A stretch of 64,000 bases of DNA from Varibaculum cambriense (GCF_002848005.1 NZ_PKHX01000002.1:1-64000); one strand, 5' to 3'; counted from the stretch's first letter, positions 28,139 through 37,451 are shown. Notes: generated by a model not told the origin, from the letters alone. Numbers and translations are program-made.

Positions 28139-29577
28139 AGACCTGCTAGTCCGTTTACGAAGTTATCGATGGCACCGCGCGCAATTCCGCCGGTTCCCTC
28201 CTTAAAGGAATCAACGATCACGCAAAAAGTGAGGGTTCTACCGGATTTGGTAGTCACCAGGCCGGTGAGCGCCCGTGAGTTCTGTAAAGAACCGGTTTTT
28301 GCCCGCACATTGCCGGCTCCGTTTTGTTGCACATACCGATCATGCAAGGTGCCATCGAGCCCACCGATAGGAAGGGACGCAACCAGGGGGCGTAACTGCA
28401 GATCATTGCCGCGAGCTGCCTGCTGGATTAGAGCAGCTAGTAGTTGCGGTTTGATTTTGTTTTCAGTTGATAGCCCGGAGCAATCATGATTGGCGAAGGC
28501 AGCTCCCTCAAGTTTTAAGTCCCCTAAAACTTTTTGGGCAATTTTTATTTCCCCCGGAAAGTTGGTACCGGTTCCAGCTTTCGCTGCCGAGGCGCGACAA
28601 AGCACTTCTGCCAGCATATTGTTCGATTCTTTCAGCGTTTCATGCATAACTTCATGCAAAGCAGCGCTTTTTACTTCCCCGATTTTTCGAGCCTCTTTAG
28701 GGGTGGCACCACGCTGGATCTGCCCCACATTAATGCCCTGTTCTCTCAGTCGCGCCGCGAACTGCTCGGCTGCCGAAAGCGCCGGATCGGGCAGGTATCC
28801 GTAGGAGAGCTCGGGGTTAGCTAATCCGTTGTTAATCGCTAGAGGAGTAGGTTTGGTTTCGTAACTCTCATTGCCTTGGGCTTGCCAGTTTGGAAGCGGG
28901 CCTTGATCCCCGAAGGCGCTCTCATCCAAAAATAGCTGCACAGATGTAGTTTTCTTTTCTTTTAGCTGTTGCGCAGTTTGGGCTGCCAGGTCTGCTAGTC
29001 CGGCATGTCCGGAAATGGCAGCGGGATTACCAGAACCTGCCGATAACAGTTGGTCTCCGTTTCCTCGCAAAAATAGTTTTTCGCCTGCCAAGTGGGTAGA
29101 AGTAGTGAAACGGTAGTCGGGCCCCAAGGTTTTCAAGGCGGTGGCCGCGGCCACGACTTTACTAGAAGAGGCAGGGGTCATTAATTGGTCTGCATTAACC
29201 TGGCCAAGAGTCTTTCCACTAGCGGTATCGATTACTACTGCTCCGACCCTAGCTCCCGTCGCTACCGGCGTTTTGCCAGTTGGGGCAGTGCTAGCGGGAT
29301 CCGGTTGCGATCCATTTTGAGCTTGAGTTACTAGCTGTTTAATAAGGGGCTGAACTTGTGCCGCCGTAATTTCAGCAGCTTGTTCATTAACTCCTGGCAC
29401 TTCCTTACTTTTAGCGTCCGTAAGGTTGATTTCCACCGTTTCCGGTAACTCTAAAGATTCATTTTCTAAGGTAAGAATCCCTGGCACTAGGTTGTAGGCG
29501 TCCAAAACGCCATAACCGACGCCGCTTACTACCATCGCAACCAGGAGAATTAGCGGTAATAGTACAGATTTTCGCAT
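28135..29577 (-). CDS. dacB: D-alanyl-D-alanine carboxypeptidase/endopeptidase (PBP4 class, peptidase S13)
   Basis: A 480-residue exported penicillin-binding protein. An N-terminal signal anchor (LLPLILLVAMVVSGVGYGVL) is followed by a spacer and the S13 domain with SxxK in TPASSSKVVAA (about 130-145), SxN in KESNNMLAEV and KTG in RAKTGSLQNSRALTG. It trims peptidoglycan side chains outside the membrane. It heads the dacB-tilS-hpt-ftsH-fol transcription unit, divergent from ppa with about 125 bp between. Confidence 0.92.
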   Translation of the reverse strand: MRKSVLLPLILLVAMVVSGVGYGVLDAYNLVPGILTLENESLELPETVEINLTDAKSKEVPGVNEQAAEITAAQVQPLIKQLVTQAQNGSQPDPASTAPTGKTPVATGARVGAVVIDTASGKTLGQVNADQLMTPASSSKVVAAATALKTLGPDYRFTTSTHLAGEKLFLRGNGDQLLSAGSGNPAAISGHAGLADLAAQTAQQLKEKKTTSVQLFLDESAFGDQGPLPNWQAQGNESYETKPTPLAINNGLANPELSYGYLPDPALSAAEQFAARLREQGINVGQIQRGATPKEARKIGEVKSAALHEVMHETLKESNNMLAEVLCRASAAKAGTGTNFPGEIKIAQKVLGDLKLEGAAFANHDCSGLSTENKIKPQLLAALIQQAARGNDLQLRPLVASLPIGGLDGTLHDRYVQQNGAGNVRAKTGSLQNSRALTGLVTTKSGRTLTFCVIVDSFKEGTGGIARGAIDNFVNGLAGL

Positions 29578-29703
29578 TCTTCCCCTCGTTTATGAATTTT
29601 CCACGTATTCTTAAATATAAAGCAGATGCCACGACTTCGGCGGTAACACTTTTGCCCCGATTGTCGCACACTTAGCCTATTTGGGCGGAAAGGGGAAAGA
29701 GAT

Positions 29704-30252
29704 ATGGAATTTGACGTTACCATCGAGATTCCGAAAGGTAACCGTAACAAATACGAGGTTGATCACGGTACTGGCCGCATCCGTCTAGATCGTATGCTTT
29801 TTACTTCCACTCGCTACCCCGATGACTATGGATTCATTGATGGCACCTTAGGCGAGGACGGAGATCCCCTAGACGCCCTGGTGGTCTTGGAAGAGTCCAC
29901 ATTCCCCGGCTGCGTTATCCGCTGCCGTCCGCTGGGAATGTTCCGGATGCGCGATGAGAACGGCGGTGACGATAAGGTTCTATGCGTTCCTGCCGCTGAT
30001 CAGCGTGCCTCTTGGCGTACTGAGATTGAAGATATTTCTGAGTTTCATCGTCTGGAAATTCAGCACTTCTTCGAGGTCTACAAAGATCTAGAGCCGGGCA
30101 AATCCGTAGAGGGCGCCCATTGGGTAGGACGCAAGGAAGCTGAGGAAGAAATCCGTCGTTCAAGGGAACGGATGAAAGAGTGGGAAGCAGAAAATGGCAG
30201 GAAGTATTTTGGCCTAGTAGCTGACTTCTTCGACGGGCAGATAATCGAGTAA
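29704..30252 (+). CDS. ppa: Inorganic pyrophosphatase
   Basis: A 182-residue soluble family I pyrophosphatase. [14 protein letters not shown] at the start, the [20 protein letters not shown] active-site block with its Asp cluster, and the FKDL-like YKDLEPGK segment are all present. The start is ATG with GGGGAAAGAG upstream. The neighbourhood (ppa divergent from dacB) is the usual actinobacterial one. A large stem-loop follows at 30266. Confidence 0.96.
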   Translation: MEFDVTIEIPKGNRNKYEVDHGTGRIRLDRMLFTSTRYPDDYGFIDGTLGEDGDPLDALVVLEESTFPGCVIRCRPLGMFRMRDENGGDDKVLCVPAADQRASWRTEIEDISEFHRLEIQHFFEVYKDLEPGKSVEGAHWVGRKEAEEEIRRSRERMKEWEAENGRKYFGLVADFFDGQIIE

Positions 30253-30265
30253 TTCTCTGCTCCCA

Positions 30266-30340
30266 AAACACGCGGAAAACGCCAACAACCCCAACTAGTG
30301 ACATATTTCACTTTATGGCATTCTCCGCGTGTTTCCTTTT
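30266..30340 (+). terminator. large stem-loop terminator after ppa
   Basis: AAACACGCGGA (30266-30276) pairs with TCCGCGTGTTT (30324-30334), with GCC/GGC inside and a loop of about 40 nt. CCTTTTG follows. The long loop makes efficiency uncertain. Confidence 0.6.
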
Positions 30341-30512
30341 GTAAATTCCGTATATTCCCTTGAAAAGCAGCAATTTCAACCAAGAAACCCTCGCAAAAGC
30401 ATCCCTGTGACACGTGTGGTTAATGTGAATTTTGTTGTTAGAGGTGCCAAAGCGCGGTATCGTGGCAGTTAGTCCGACTTATAACTCCCAAAGTCGCTCT
30501 AGGAGGAAAGCT

Positions 30513-31859
30513 ATGAAGCCCCACAAATTTGCGGGACAAAAAGCTGGAAGACGCGCGTTGGTCATCTCGGCCAGCTTCGCGCTAGCGGCGTCTGCTTCGA
30601 TATTTGCACCTGCAGCGTTCGCCTCACCAGCTGACGACAAGGTCGAGGCAGCTAAAGCTGCAGAAACTAATGCTGCTAACTCGGTTGCCGCCATCGAGGC
30701 ACAACTTGCCCAGGTCAGCGCCCAGACTCAGGATGCTCGCGATCTAGCCGAGGAAGCTGAGGCCAGTTATAACGACGCTATCTCTAACCTGGTGGTTGCC
30801 AAGCAGGCAGCAGATAAAACTGCCCAGGATTCTCAAGAGGCACAAGGAAAAGTGGAGCAGGCGCGTAAGGCTCTAGCTGGCCTGGCGCGTACTGTCTACA
30901 CCACCCAGGGATCGCTTTCTTCGCTGACCCCCTACTTAAACGCCGATGGTCTGCAGACTGTGGAAATGAGGAAGGTCTCCGTCGAGCTATTCGGCTCGAA
31001 GGCGGATTCCCAGATGCGGACCTTTGACTCGATTGCCAAAGTCGCTAGCGTCCTGCAAGAACGTGCCGCTCAGGCGCAACAAGATCGCGAGCAGGCTGCT
31101 AACGAACTTAAAACCCAGAAGGATGCAGCTGACCAGCTGAAAGCTGCCTCGGAGAAGCAACTTGCCGATTTGGGGGCGCAACGCGGGGAGCTAATTAAGC
31201 AGTTAGCGGCCGCGCGTGGGGTGACCGAGCAGGCCGAGAAAGAGCGCCAAGAGCAGATCGAAGCTGAGCGGAAGGCTCGTGAAGAGGCTGCTGCCCAGGC
31301 GGCTCTAAAAGCTGCGGAAGAAAAAGCCCGAAAAGAGGCAGCACAGCAGAAAGCTCGGGAAGAAGCAGCTAAGAAGCAAGCCCAGGAGCAAAAGGAGGCC
31401 AATAATAGTTCTCCGGCTCCGAAACAAACTTCTACCAGCAAACCCACTAAACAGAGCCAGCCGAAAGCTACCAAGAAAGCTGCGAAACAGGGAAACAACC
31501 AGAAACCGTCTACTCGTACCAATGCTTCTCGCTCACAAATTATTGCTTATGCGAAACAGTTCATCGGGGTTCCCTACGTATGGGGAGGATCTTCTCCTAA
31601 GGGCTTTGACTGCTCGGGACTGACCTCCTACGTATATCGCAACGCTGCCGGGATTAAACTGCCTCGGCGGGCAGTACACCAACGCGGAGCCGGAAAATTT
31701 GTGTCTAGGTCTCAGGCACAGCCGGGCGATATGGTGAACTACTCCAGCCACGTTGGGATCTACCTCGGTAATGGCTATATGATTCACGCTCCAAAACCAG
31801 GAGATCGCGTCAAGATCGCCCGGGTTTATGGAAATCCCGTATACGTACGAGTGCTGTAA
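30513..31859 (+). CDS. secreted NlpC/P60 peptidoglycan hydrolase with coiled-coil
   Basis: A 448-residue exported protein. The signal peptide ends at about residue 37 (AAFA before SPADD). A long Ala/Glu/Lys coiled coil follows (about 40-290), then a basic low-complexity linker. The C-terminal NlpC/P60 domain (about 345-448) contains YVWGGSSPKGFDCSG with catalytic Cys367, His413 in SSHVGIYLGNG and a third polar residue in MIHAPKPGD. It cleaves D-Glu-meso-DAP type bonds in peptidoglycan, as do RipA/CwlO-type enzymes in cell separation; the coiled coil probably regulates or localises it. Start chosen at ATG 30513 behind TAGGAGGA. Confidence 0.9.
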   Translation: MKPHKFAGQKAGRRALVISASFALAASASIFAPAAFASPADDKVEAAKAAETNAANSVAAIEAQLAQVSAQTQDARDLAEEAEASYNDAISNLVVAKQAADKTAQDSQEAQGKVEQARKALAGLARTVYTTQGSLSSLTPYLNADGLQTVEMRKVSVELFGSKADSQMRTFDSIAKVASVLQERAAQAQQDREQAANELKTQKDAADQLKAASEKQLADLGAQRGELIKQLAAARGVTEQAEKERQEQIEAERKAREEAAAQAALKAAEEKARKEAAQQKAREEAAKKQAQEQKEANNSSPAPKQTSTSKPTKQSQPKATKKAAKQGNNQKPSTRTNASRSQIIAYAKQFIGVPYVWGGSSPKGFDCSGLTSYVYRNAAGIKLPRRAVHQRGAGKFVSRSQAQPGDMVNYSSHVGIYLGNGYMIHAPKPGDRVKIARVYGNPVYVRVL

Positions 31860-31902
31860 GTAGGCACGCCCCGGTAAATAACTAAAAATTGCAATGCCAG
31901 GC

Positions 31903-31933
31903 GGCGGCGCGGAAGTATCATCCCCGCGCCGCC
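31903..31933 (+). terminator. GC-rich hairpin after the NlpC/P60 gene
   Basis: GGCGGCGCGG (31903-31912) pairs with CCGCGCCGCC (31924-31933) around an 11-nt loop. No long U-run follows (GTCGCTTATT), so termination may be partial. Confidence 0.55.
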
Positions 31934-32025
31934 GTCGCTTATTGCTAAACCGACGCAATTTAGCTGCAAAAGTTAACAAGAAGATAACAATTCTTAACTT
32001 GGCACTTTCTTTTAGAGTTACTAAC

Positions 32026-32063
32026 TGATAATGTAGAGATGTTCGTCGGAAACGTTTCCGACG
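32026..32063 (+). promoter_or_regulatory. extended -10 promoter and LacI-type operator for the sugar ABC operon
   Basis: TGATAATGT at 32026-32034 looks like an extended -10; a TTGGCA (31999) is too far for a standard -35. Immediately downstream, CGTCGGAAAC-GTTTCCGACG (32044-32063) is a perfect 20-bp palindrome with the central ACGT typical of LacI-family operators. Binding there would block transcription initiation. The regulator encoded at 35523 is the likely ligand-responsive repressor. Confidence 0.75.
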
Positions 32064-32116
32064 GAGGGCGGGAGTCGACCCGCACCTATTGATCGACGGT
32101 CCAAAGGGGGACGTTA

Positions 32117-33445
32117 ATGTCAAGGAAAACTCGTATTTTGGCAACCTTTGTTGCCAGCGCTTTTGCGCTAACCGGCTTGGCAGCCTGCTCTTCAGGCTCC
32201 GATGCTGGCGACGGCAAAGGCAAAGTTTATATGTTGAACTGGAAGCCGGAGCAGGAAAAAGCCTTCAAGAAGATTGCTGAGACCTACACCAAAGACAAGG
32301 GTGTAGAGGTCAAAGTCCAAACTGTAGGTTCTGGAAACTACGAACAACAACTAAAGTCCGAAGTTGCTAAATCTGACGCTCCTACCCTGTTCAACGTAAA
32401 CGGTCCCGTAGGCCTGAAGAGCTGGCAGAAATACACTGCAGATCTCACCGACACTAAGTTTGCCAAAGATCTCAATGATCCCAACTTGGCATTGAAGGGC
32501 GAAGACGGCAAAATCTACGGGGTGCCGCTGGCAGTAGAAGGTTACGGCATTGTCTACAACCAAGAAATTATGGACAAGTACTTCGCGATGCCGGGCGCCA
32601 AAGCTACCAAGATGGATGAAATCAATAACTTCGCCAAACTAAAAGAAGTTGTTGAGGATATGCAAGCCCACAAGGCTGACCTTGGAATTGAGGGCGTGTT
32701 TGCCTCCACTTCGCTCGCTAAAGGTGAAGATTGGCGTTGGCAGACCCACCTGTCCAACATTCCCATGTACTACGAGTACCAGGACGACAAGGTAACCGAT
32801 AAAGACAAGGCAGAATTCAAGTACAACAAAGAGTTCAAGAATATTTTCGACCTCTACTTGGATAACTCCACTGTTGACCGCAAGCTAACTCCTAACAAGA
32901 ACGTAGCCGACTCTATGGCTGAGTTCGCGCAGGGTAAAGCCGCTATGGTGCAGAACGGTAACTGGGCTTGGAGCCAGGTCGCCGAAGAGAAAGGCAACGT
33001 AGTTAAAGAAGACAAGATTAAGATGCTGCCTATCTACACCGGTCACCAGGGTGAAGAAAAGCAGGGTCTGGCCGTAGGTACCGAAGCCTTCATGGCGGTT
33101 AATGCTAAGGCCTCGGAAGCTGATCAGAAGGCCACCATTGATTTCATTAACTGGCTCTTCTCCGATCCCCAGGGCAAGAAGGCCGTGGTGGAAGACCTAG
33201 GCTTTATCGCCCCGTTCAAGGCTTTCTCTGCTGATGAGATTCCGAATGACCCGTTGGCTAAGGAAGTCGCGGCTTCGCTAGCAAGCGACCAGCTCAAGAC
33301 AGTGCCGTGGGTATTCACCACTTACCCGTCGCAGAAGTTTAAAGACGACTTTGGCCAGGATCTAGGGCAGTACGCTATCGGCAACCTGGACTGGAACAAG
33401 GTAGTTAAGAACTTCAAAGACGGCTGGGCCGCCGAAAAGAAATAA
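32117..33445 (+). CDS. sugar ABC transporter substrate-binding lipoprotein (CUT1 family)
   Basis: A 442-residue extracytoplasmic binding protein. The signal peptide ends in a lipobox with Cys24 (LAAC), so the mature protein is membrane-tethered. The fold pattern (YMLNWKPEQEKAF, GVPLAVEGYGIVYN, AMVQNGNWAWSQV) fits solute-binding family 1, which binds oligosaccharides. The start is ATG with GGGGGA upstream. It heads the operon behind the 20-bp operator and is followed by a strong hairpin before the permease genes. The substrate cannot be told from sequence. Confidence 0.9.
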   Translation: MSRKTRILATFVASAFALTGLAACSSGSDAGDGKGKVYMLNWKPEQEKAFKKIAETYTKDKGVEVKVQTVGSGNYEQQLKSEVAKSDAPTLFNVNGPVGLKSWQKYTADLTDTKFAKDLNDPNLALKGEDGKIYGVPLAVEGYGIVYNQEIMDKYFAMPGAKATKMDEINNFAKLKEVVEDMQAHKADLGIEGVFASTSLAKGEDWRWQTHLSNIPMYYEYQDDKVTDKDKAEFKYNKEFKNIFDLYLDNSTVDRKLTPNKNVADSMAEFAQGKAAMVQNGNWAWSQVAEEKGNVVKEDKIKMLPIYTGHQGEEKQGLAVGTEAFMAVNAKASEADQKATIDFINWLFSDPQGKKAVVEDLGFIAPFKAFSADEIPNDPLAKEVAASLASDQLKTVPWVFTTYPSQKFKDDFGQDLGQYAIGNLDWNKVVKNFKDGWAAEKK

Positions 33446-33498
33446 CTGAGAAATAACCTCGGTTAGATAAAAGGGGGCGAATGCCCTACAAGGGACAA

Positions 33499-33536
33499 GG
33501 TGGCAGATGGGAACCGCCCGGTTCTTATCTGCCACC
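33499..33536 (+). promoter_or_regulatory. intercistronic hairpin between binding-protein and permease genes
   Basis: GGTGGCAGAT pairs with ATCTGCCACC, and GAACC with GGTTC inside. No U-run follows. In binding-protein operons such hairpins partially terminate transcription or stabilise the 5' mRNA, giving more binding protein than permease. Confidence 0.75.
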
Positions 33537-33663
33537 TCCCTTGCTAGCCATACATTCCCCGTCTTCTAAGACGCAAACCAACTCGGTTACAGCTCGATTA
33601 TCATCAGTAAAACCCAGTTTTTGTTGAATCTTTTATCCACCGGTCAAAGGAAATGGATAGACA

Positions 33664-34509
33664 ATGAAGTCGAATTTAAAATATTATTTTCCACTTTTTG
33701 TGCTGCCCACTCTGGCAGCCTTTCTGATCGCCTTTCTGATACCGTTCATCGTTGGTTTTTTCCTATCTTTTTGTGAATTCACCACTATCACCGATGCGAC
33801 CTTTGTCGGAATTGAGAACTATCTAGAGGTTTTTGATTCTCGAGATACTTTCACCTCTGCGTTCCTGTTTACCGTATTGGTAGTAATAGTCTCGGTCATT
33901 ACCGTAAACCTCTTTGCGTTCGCGATCGCCTGGGTATTAACCCGCAAACTACGCGGTACTAACTTTTTCCGTACCGTGTTTTTTATGCCTAACCTGATTG
34001 GCGGCATCGTCTTGGGTTACACCTGGCAAATTATTATCAACGCTTTTTTGCAGAACTATGGCGCGACCCTAGTTACAGACTGGAAATACGGCTACGCAGG
34101 ATTAATTATTCTGATCAACTGGCAGTTAATCGGCTACATGATGATCATCTATATTGCCGGTCTGCAAAACGTTCCTCCAGAACTCACCGAGGCTGCAGAA
34201 ATTGATGGGGCGGGTCGTTGGCAGGTGCTACGCAATGTCACCATTCCGATGGTGATGCCCTCTATCACTATCTGCCTCTTCCTAACCTTGTCGAACACTT
34301 TCAAAATGTTCGACCAAAACCTGGCGTTAACTGCCGGCGCACCCTCAGGCAAAACTGAGATGGTCGCCCTCAATATCGTTAACTCCATGTTTAACCAGGT
34401 GGGTATGGAAGGCGTTGGACAAGCTAAAGCAGTTATCTTCGTAGTTGTCGTGGTGGCCATCGCCATGTTCCAGCTACGGGCAACTCGTTCAAGGGAGATT
34501 GAAGCATGA
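33664..34509 (+). CDS. sugar ABC transporter permease (MalF-like)
   Basis: A 281-residue inner-membrane protein with six transmembrane segments. The coupling EAA loop is visible as ELTEAAEIDGAGRWQVLRNVTIP (about 178-200), the site that docks the ATPase. With its partner, encoded next, it forms the translocation channel of the CUT1 importer. It overlaps the next gene by 4 bp (ATGA), so translation is coupled. No ATPase gene is present in the cluster. Confidence 0.9.
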   Translation: MKSNLKYYFPLFVLPTLAAFLIAFLIPFIVGFFLSFCEFTTITDATFVGIENYLEVFDSRDTFTSAFLFTVLVVIVSVITVNLFAFAIAWVLTRKLRGTNFFRTVFFMPNLIGGIVLGYTWQIIINAFLQNYGATLVTDWKYGYAGLIILINWQLIGYMMIIYIAGLQNVPPELTEAAEIDGAGRWQVLRNVTIPMVMPSITICLFLTLSNTFKMFDQNLALTAGAPSGKTEMVALNIVNSMFNQVGMEGVGQAKAVIFVVVVVAIAMFQLRATRSREIEA

Positions 34510-35417
34510 GCACCACTACCGCCGCTGCCCCAGCGCAGCCTGTTGCTAAGCAGAAGCCCGTTAAAGGCACCAATAATCCCGGGGTTAGCCCGATCGGCAA
34601 GGTGTTTCTATATATCATCTTGATTGCCTTAACCTGCGTATTCTTAGGGCCAATCCTGTTCGTAGTTATGAACTCCTTCAAGTCGAAGTTCGAACTATCG
34701 AACAATCCCTTCGGCATTCCTTCGGGAGATACTTTCGTAGGGCTTGAGAACTACGCGACCGGTCTACAACTGTCGAATTTCTTTAGTTCAATATTGTGGT
34801 CATTCGTAATCACTATTGGATCGGTAGCGATTATCGTCATGTTATGTGCGATGACCGCTTACTACATCACTCGAGTAAAGCGTTGGTGGACCAGCGCCCT
34901 GTACTACATTTTTGTATTCTCGATGGTGATCCCCTTCCAGATGGTCATGTTCCCCACAGTGCAGGTATCCAGCATCCTGGGCCTAGATAATCCTGTGGGA
35001 ATGATGGTGCTCTATCTGGGCTTCGGGGCCGGTCTCAGCGTCTTCATGTTTGCCGGATTCGTTAAATCGATTCCCATCGACATTGAAGAGGCCGCCACTA
35101 TCGACGGTTGCAACCCGGTGCAAACCTATTTCCGGGTAGTACTACCGATGCTAAAACCCACCGCGATTACTGTGGCCATCCTTAACACCATGTGGGTATG
35201 GAACGACTTCCTGCTCCCCAACCTGGTCTTGGGGCCGGGCAGCGAATACCGTACCATCCCGATTGTGGTGCAGTTCCTGCTGGGCTCGAACGGTAACCGA
35301 GACATGGGCGCCCTCATGGCAATGCTGGTATTGGCGATTATCCCGATTGTTATCTTCTACATTTTCATGCAGAAATACATTATTCAGGGTGTTGCCGCCG
35401 GAGCCGTCAAGGGATAA
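34506..35417 (+). CDS. sugar ABC transporter permease (MalG-like)
   Basis: A 303-residue permease: an N-terminal Ala/Pro/Lys tail of about 35 residues, then six transmembrane segments. The EAA loop is SIPIDIEEAATIDGCNPVQT followed by YFRVVLP. The C-terminal QGVAAGAVKG ending is typical of MalG proteins. It pairs with the MalF-like subunit. ATP hydrolysis is probably supplied by an MsiK-type multitask ATPase encoded elsewhere; that is inference from its absence here. Confidence 0.9.
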   Translation: MSTTTAAAPAQPVAKQKPVKGTNNPGVSPIGKVFLYIILIALTCVFLGPILFVVMNSFKSKFELSNNPFGIPSGDTFVGLENYATGLQLSNFFSSILWSFVITIGSVAIIVMLCAMTAYYITRVKRWWTSALYYIFVFSMVIPFQMVMFPTVQVSSILGLDNPVGMMVLYLGFGAGLSVFMFAGFVKSIPIDIEEAATIDGCNPVQTYFRVVLPMLKPTAITVAILNTMWVWNDFLLPNLVLGPGSEYRTIPIVVQFLLGSNGNRDMGALMAMLVLAIIPIVIFYIFMQKYIIQGVAAGAVKG

Positions 35418-35429
35418 GAATTTCTCCGC

Positions 35430-35473
35430 AAGGGTTGGAGTGGAAACCTACAAGGGTTTCCACTCCAACCCTT
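35430..35473 (+). terminator. perfect 19-bp hairpin between permease and lacI-type gene
   Basis: AAGGGTTGGAGTGGAAACC (35430-35448) is the exact reverse complement of 35455-35473, with a 6-nt loop. No U-run follows, so it is either a Rho-assisted/partial terminator or an mRNA-stabilising structure separating transporter from regulator expression. Confidence 0.7.
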
Positions 35474-35522
35474 GATATCGTTAATTTCAATGCAAGTTCG
35501 GATAGAGTAAGGATTTTCTACA

Positions 35523-36569
35523 ATGTCGCATCCACCTGCCGTGACCATCCGGGAGGTTGCTGCTGCCGCACAGGTGGGGATTACTACGGTCTCTCGCGCC
35601 CTCAACAATCAGAGTGGAATATCCCCTGCTACGCGGGAGCGAATCCTGCAGGTTGCAGAAGAGCTTCACTATCAACCCAATCGGCATGCGCAGAATCTAA
35701 GATCCCAAAATATCAACAATATTGCGGTAGTAATGAAAGGTCCCTCCAACCCGTTCTTCCTTTCGCTAATTGATCCCTTGGAACAAGCAATCCGCGCGCA
35801 CGGCTACCAAATGTCGTTATTGCGAGTTCCCCACGAGGAGGATGAAGTTAATATCGGGCGAGGTGCCTACCAGGACTCGGAAGCCGCGGGAGTGCTTTTC
35901 TTAGGCGGGGAAGCCCGCGAATCAACAGCGGTGTTTAATAGCTTTCCCCTCCCCTTTACCCTTTGTACTGTGCCCCCCGCACCTGACTGGGATAATTCCG
36001 TGGCCGCAGTTAGCGTTGATGAAGCACACGGGATCTCCCTGATCGTCTCTCACCTCACTGGTCTCGGGCATCGTCGGATTGCCTTTCTCGGTCCAGATCA
36101 GGGAGAACGCTCTGTAGGGGCGATTCGAGAGAAGGCTTTTGTTTCTGCATTAAGCGCACAGGGAATCACGGCTGAGGAGAAGCTGATTGTAAGAGGGGGA
36201 GATGGCGATGATCCCTACTCCTTTAGTTACGGATACCAAATGGCCACGCGGCTGCTTGCCCGTGAGATTCCTTTTTCGGCAGTAGTGGCAATCAGTGACG
36301 TGATTGCTCTCGGCGCACAAAAAGCTTTGATCGATGCGGGACTGAAAATACCGGAAGAAGTATCCATTACCGGTTTTGACGGCATCGAATTTGCCCGCTA
36401 CACCAACCCCGCACTAACCTCCATTGAGCAGCCTATTCATCAATTGGCAAAAACTTCCTGTCGACTACTATTTGCCCAGATAAATAAGGAACCAATAGCA
36501 AAACCGCAAAGATTATTGCGAGGCAGTCTATTGATAGGCGACTCTACCGGTCCGGCACCTACAGCTTAG
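35523..36569 (+). CDS. LacI-family transcriptional regulator
   Basis: A 348-residue repressor. The N-terminal HTH (TIREVAAAAQVGITTVSRALNN, about 7-28) and hinge (YQPNRHAQNLRSQ) are followed by a periplasmic-binding-protein-like sensor domain with the typical C-terminal ITGFDGIEFARYTNPALTSI. It probably recognises the CG-centred palindrome upstream of the binding-protein gene and responds to the transported sugar. AAGGA lies about 10 nt before the ATG. Confidence 0.92.
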   Translation: MSHPPAVTIREVAAAAQVGITTVSRALNNQSGISPATRERILQVAEELHYQPNRHAQNLRSQNINNIAVVMKGPSNPFFLSLIDPLEQAIRAHGYQMSLLRVPHEEDEVNIGRGAYQDSEAAGVLFLGGEARESTAVFNSFPLPFTLCTVPPAPDWDNSVAAVSVDEAHGISLIVSHLTGLGHRRIAFLGPDQGERSVGAIREKAFVSALSAQGITAEEKLIVRGGDGDDPYSFSYGYQMATRLLAREIPFSAVVAISDVIALGAQKALIDAGLKIPEEVSITGFDGIEFARYTNPALTSIEQPIHQLAKTSCRLLFAQINKEPIAKPQRLLRGSLLIGDSTGPAPTA

Positions 36570-36604
36570 CTACCCCTACCTGCTGACGATATGACTGAGT
36601 TATT

Positions 36605-37249
36605 ATGAACCGATTTTTCTCTCACTACGGTCCCTTGGCCTCACTGCTCACTCTAATCGCTGATGTCGCTATGATTAGCATATTTATCTGCATAGCCTCC
36701 CTGCCGGTGGTCACCATCGGCCCTGCTCTTAGCGCCGGTTTTTATGTATTATTGCAGATAGTACGGGAAGAGGGCGCGCGACCCGGATTTACTTTTTGGC
36801 GTCGCTTTCGCGCTGATTTCCTTGCGGCTTTCGGCGGGGGAATATTGCTGGTTGCCCTGCTATTGGTGGGAGCCTACCAACTACAGCTAATTAAATATTT
36901 GCCAACTTCTCCTACCTGGCATCTAGTTATGCGCGCCGGAGTGTTGCTCGGCATGGCGATAATAACTGCCATTGGCATCTGGTTCTTTGCCTATACTTCC
37001 CAGTTCTCGGCCTCATTTACGCAATCTCTGCGCAATGCCGCGCTGCTGGCCATCGGACGCCTGCCCCGCACCCTCAGCGCCCTACTTTTCGCGATTTTGC
37101 CGCTAGCGGCTCTGTACCTGCGTCCCAGTCTTTTCTGGAGTGCCCTAATCGTAATGCCGCTTTTCGGCTTCGGTTTTATTCTCTACCTGCAAGCACTAAT
37201 TTTAGACTCTTCCCTAGCAGCCCTAAAAAATCCCGACCCCACCGACTAA
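36605..37249 (+). CDS. DUF624 (YesL-like) membrane protein
   Basis: A 214-residue protein with five to six transmembrane segments and the YesL/DUF624 opening pattern (short N terminus, then a TM beginning ASLLTLIADVAMISIFICI and PVVTIGPALSAGFYVL). Family members are found in carbohydrate ABC gene clusters in Firmicutes and actinobacteria; the role is unknown. It lies 35 bp after the regulator gene and is probably part of the same unit. A strong hairpin follows. Confidence 0.8.
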   Translation: MNRFFSHYGPLASLLTLIADVAMISIFICIASLPVVTIGPALSAGFYVLLQIVREEGARPGFTFWRRFRADFLAAFGGGILLVALLLVGAYQLQLIKYLPTSPTWHLVMRAGVLLGMAIITAIGIWFFAYTSQFSASFTQSLRNAALLAIGRLPRTLSALLFAILPLAALYLRPSLFWSALIVMPLFGFGFILYLQALILDSSLAALKNPDPTD

Positions 37250-37311
37250 CTGCACCTAAGTGCGGATCCCCGAGGTTCTAATCACTACCGCTATGCACGC
37301 AGGGAATTGCT

Positions 37312-37342
37312 TGGGGGCTCAGGCTTCCTGCCTGAGCCCCCA
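37312..37342 (+). terminator. 13-bp perfect hairpin after the DUF624 gene
   Basis: TGGGGGCTCAGGC pairs with GCCTGAGCCCCCA around TTCCT. It closes the sugar-transport gene cluster. No U-run follows. Confidence 0.65.
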
Positions 37343-37352
37343 GGTCCCTAGA

Positions 37353-37451
37353 TCAGCTCGCTAGGGTCCGAGTAAGGGGAAAATACCTGGCATCCTCCCC
37401 TAGGCGCAGGACACCTCCCATAACGTCCTTCGCCAGAGCGTCAACTTGCAA
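37353..37451 (-). CDS. possible small ORF or gene remnant (32 residues)
   Basis: A minus-strand frame from TTG at 37451 (GGGGAG just upstream) to TGA at 37353. The product contains DALAKDVMGGVLRLGEDARYF-like composition, more protein-like than chance, and a perfect hairpin (37312-37342) follows its stop. An in-frame stop lies just upstream, so it is either a micro-protein or the 3' remnant of a lost gene. Not recognised; weak call. Confidence 0.2.
   Translation of the reverse strand: MQVDALAKDVMGGVLRLGEDARYFPLTRTLAS

Noticed and set aside
30290..30512. Possible ydaO (c-di-AMP) riboswitch before the NlpC/P60 gene, as found in other actinobacteria
   Set aside because: I could not find the conserved ydaO core motifs; only the ppa terminator and a ribosome-binding site are visible.
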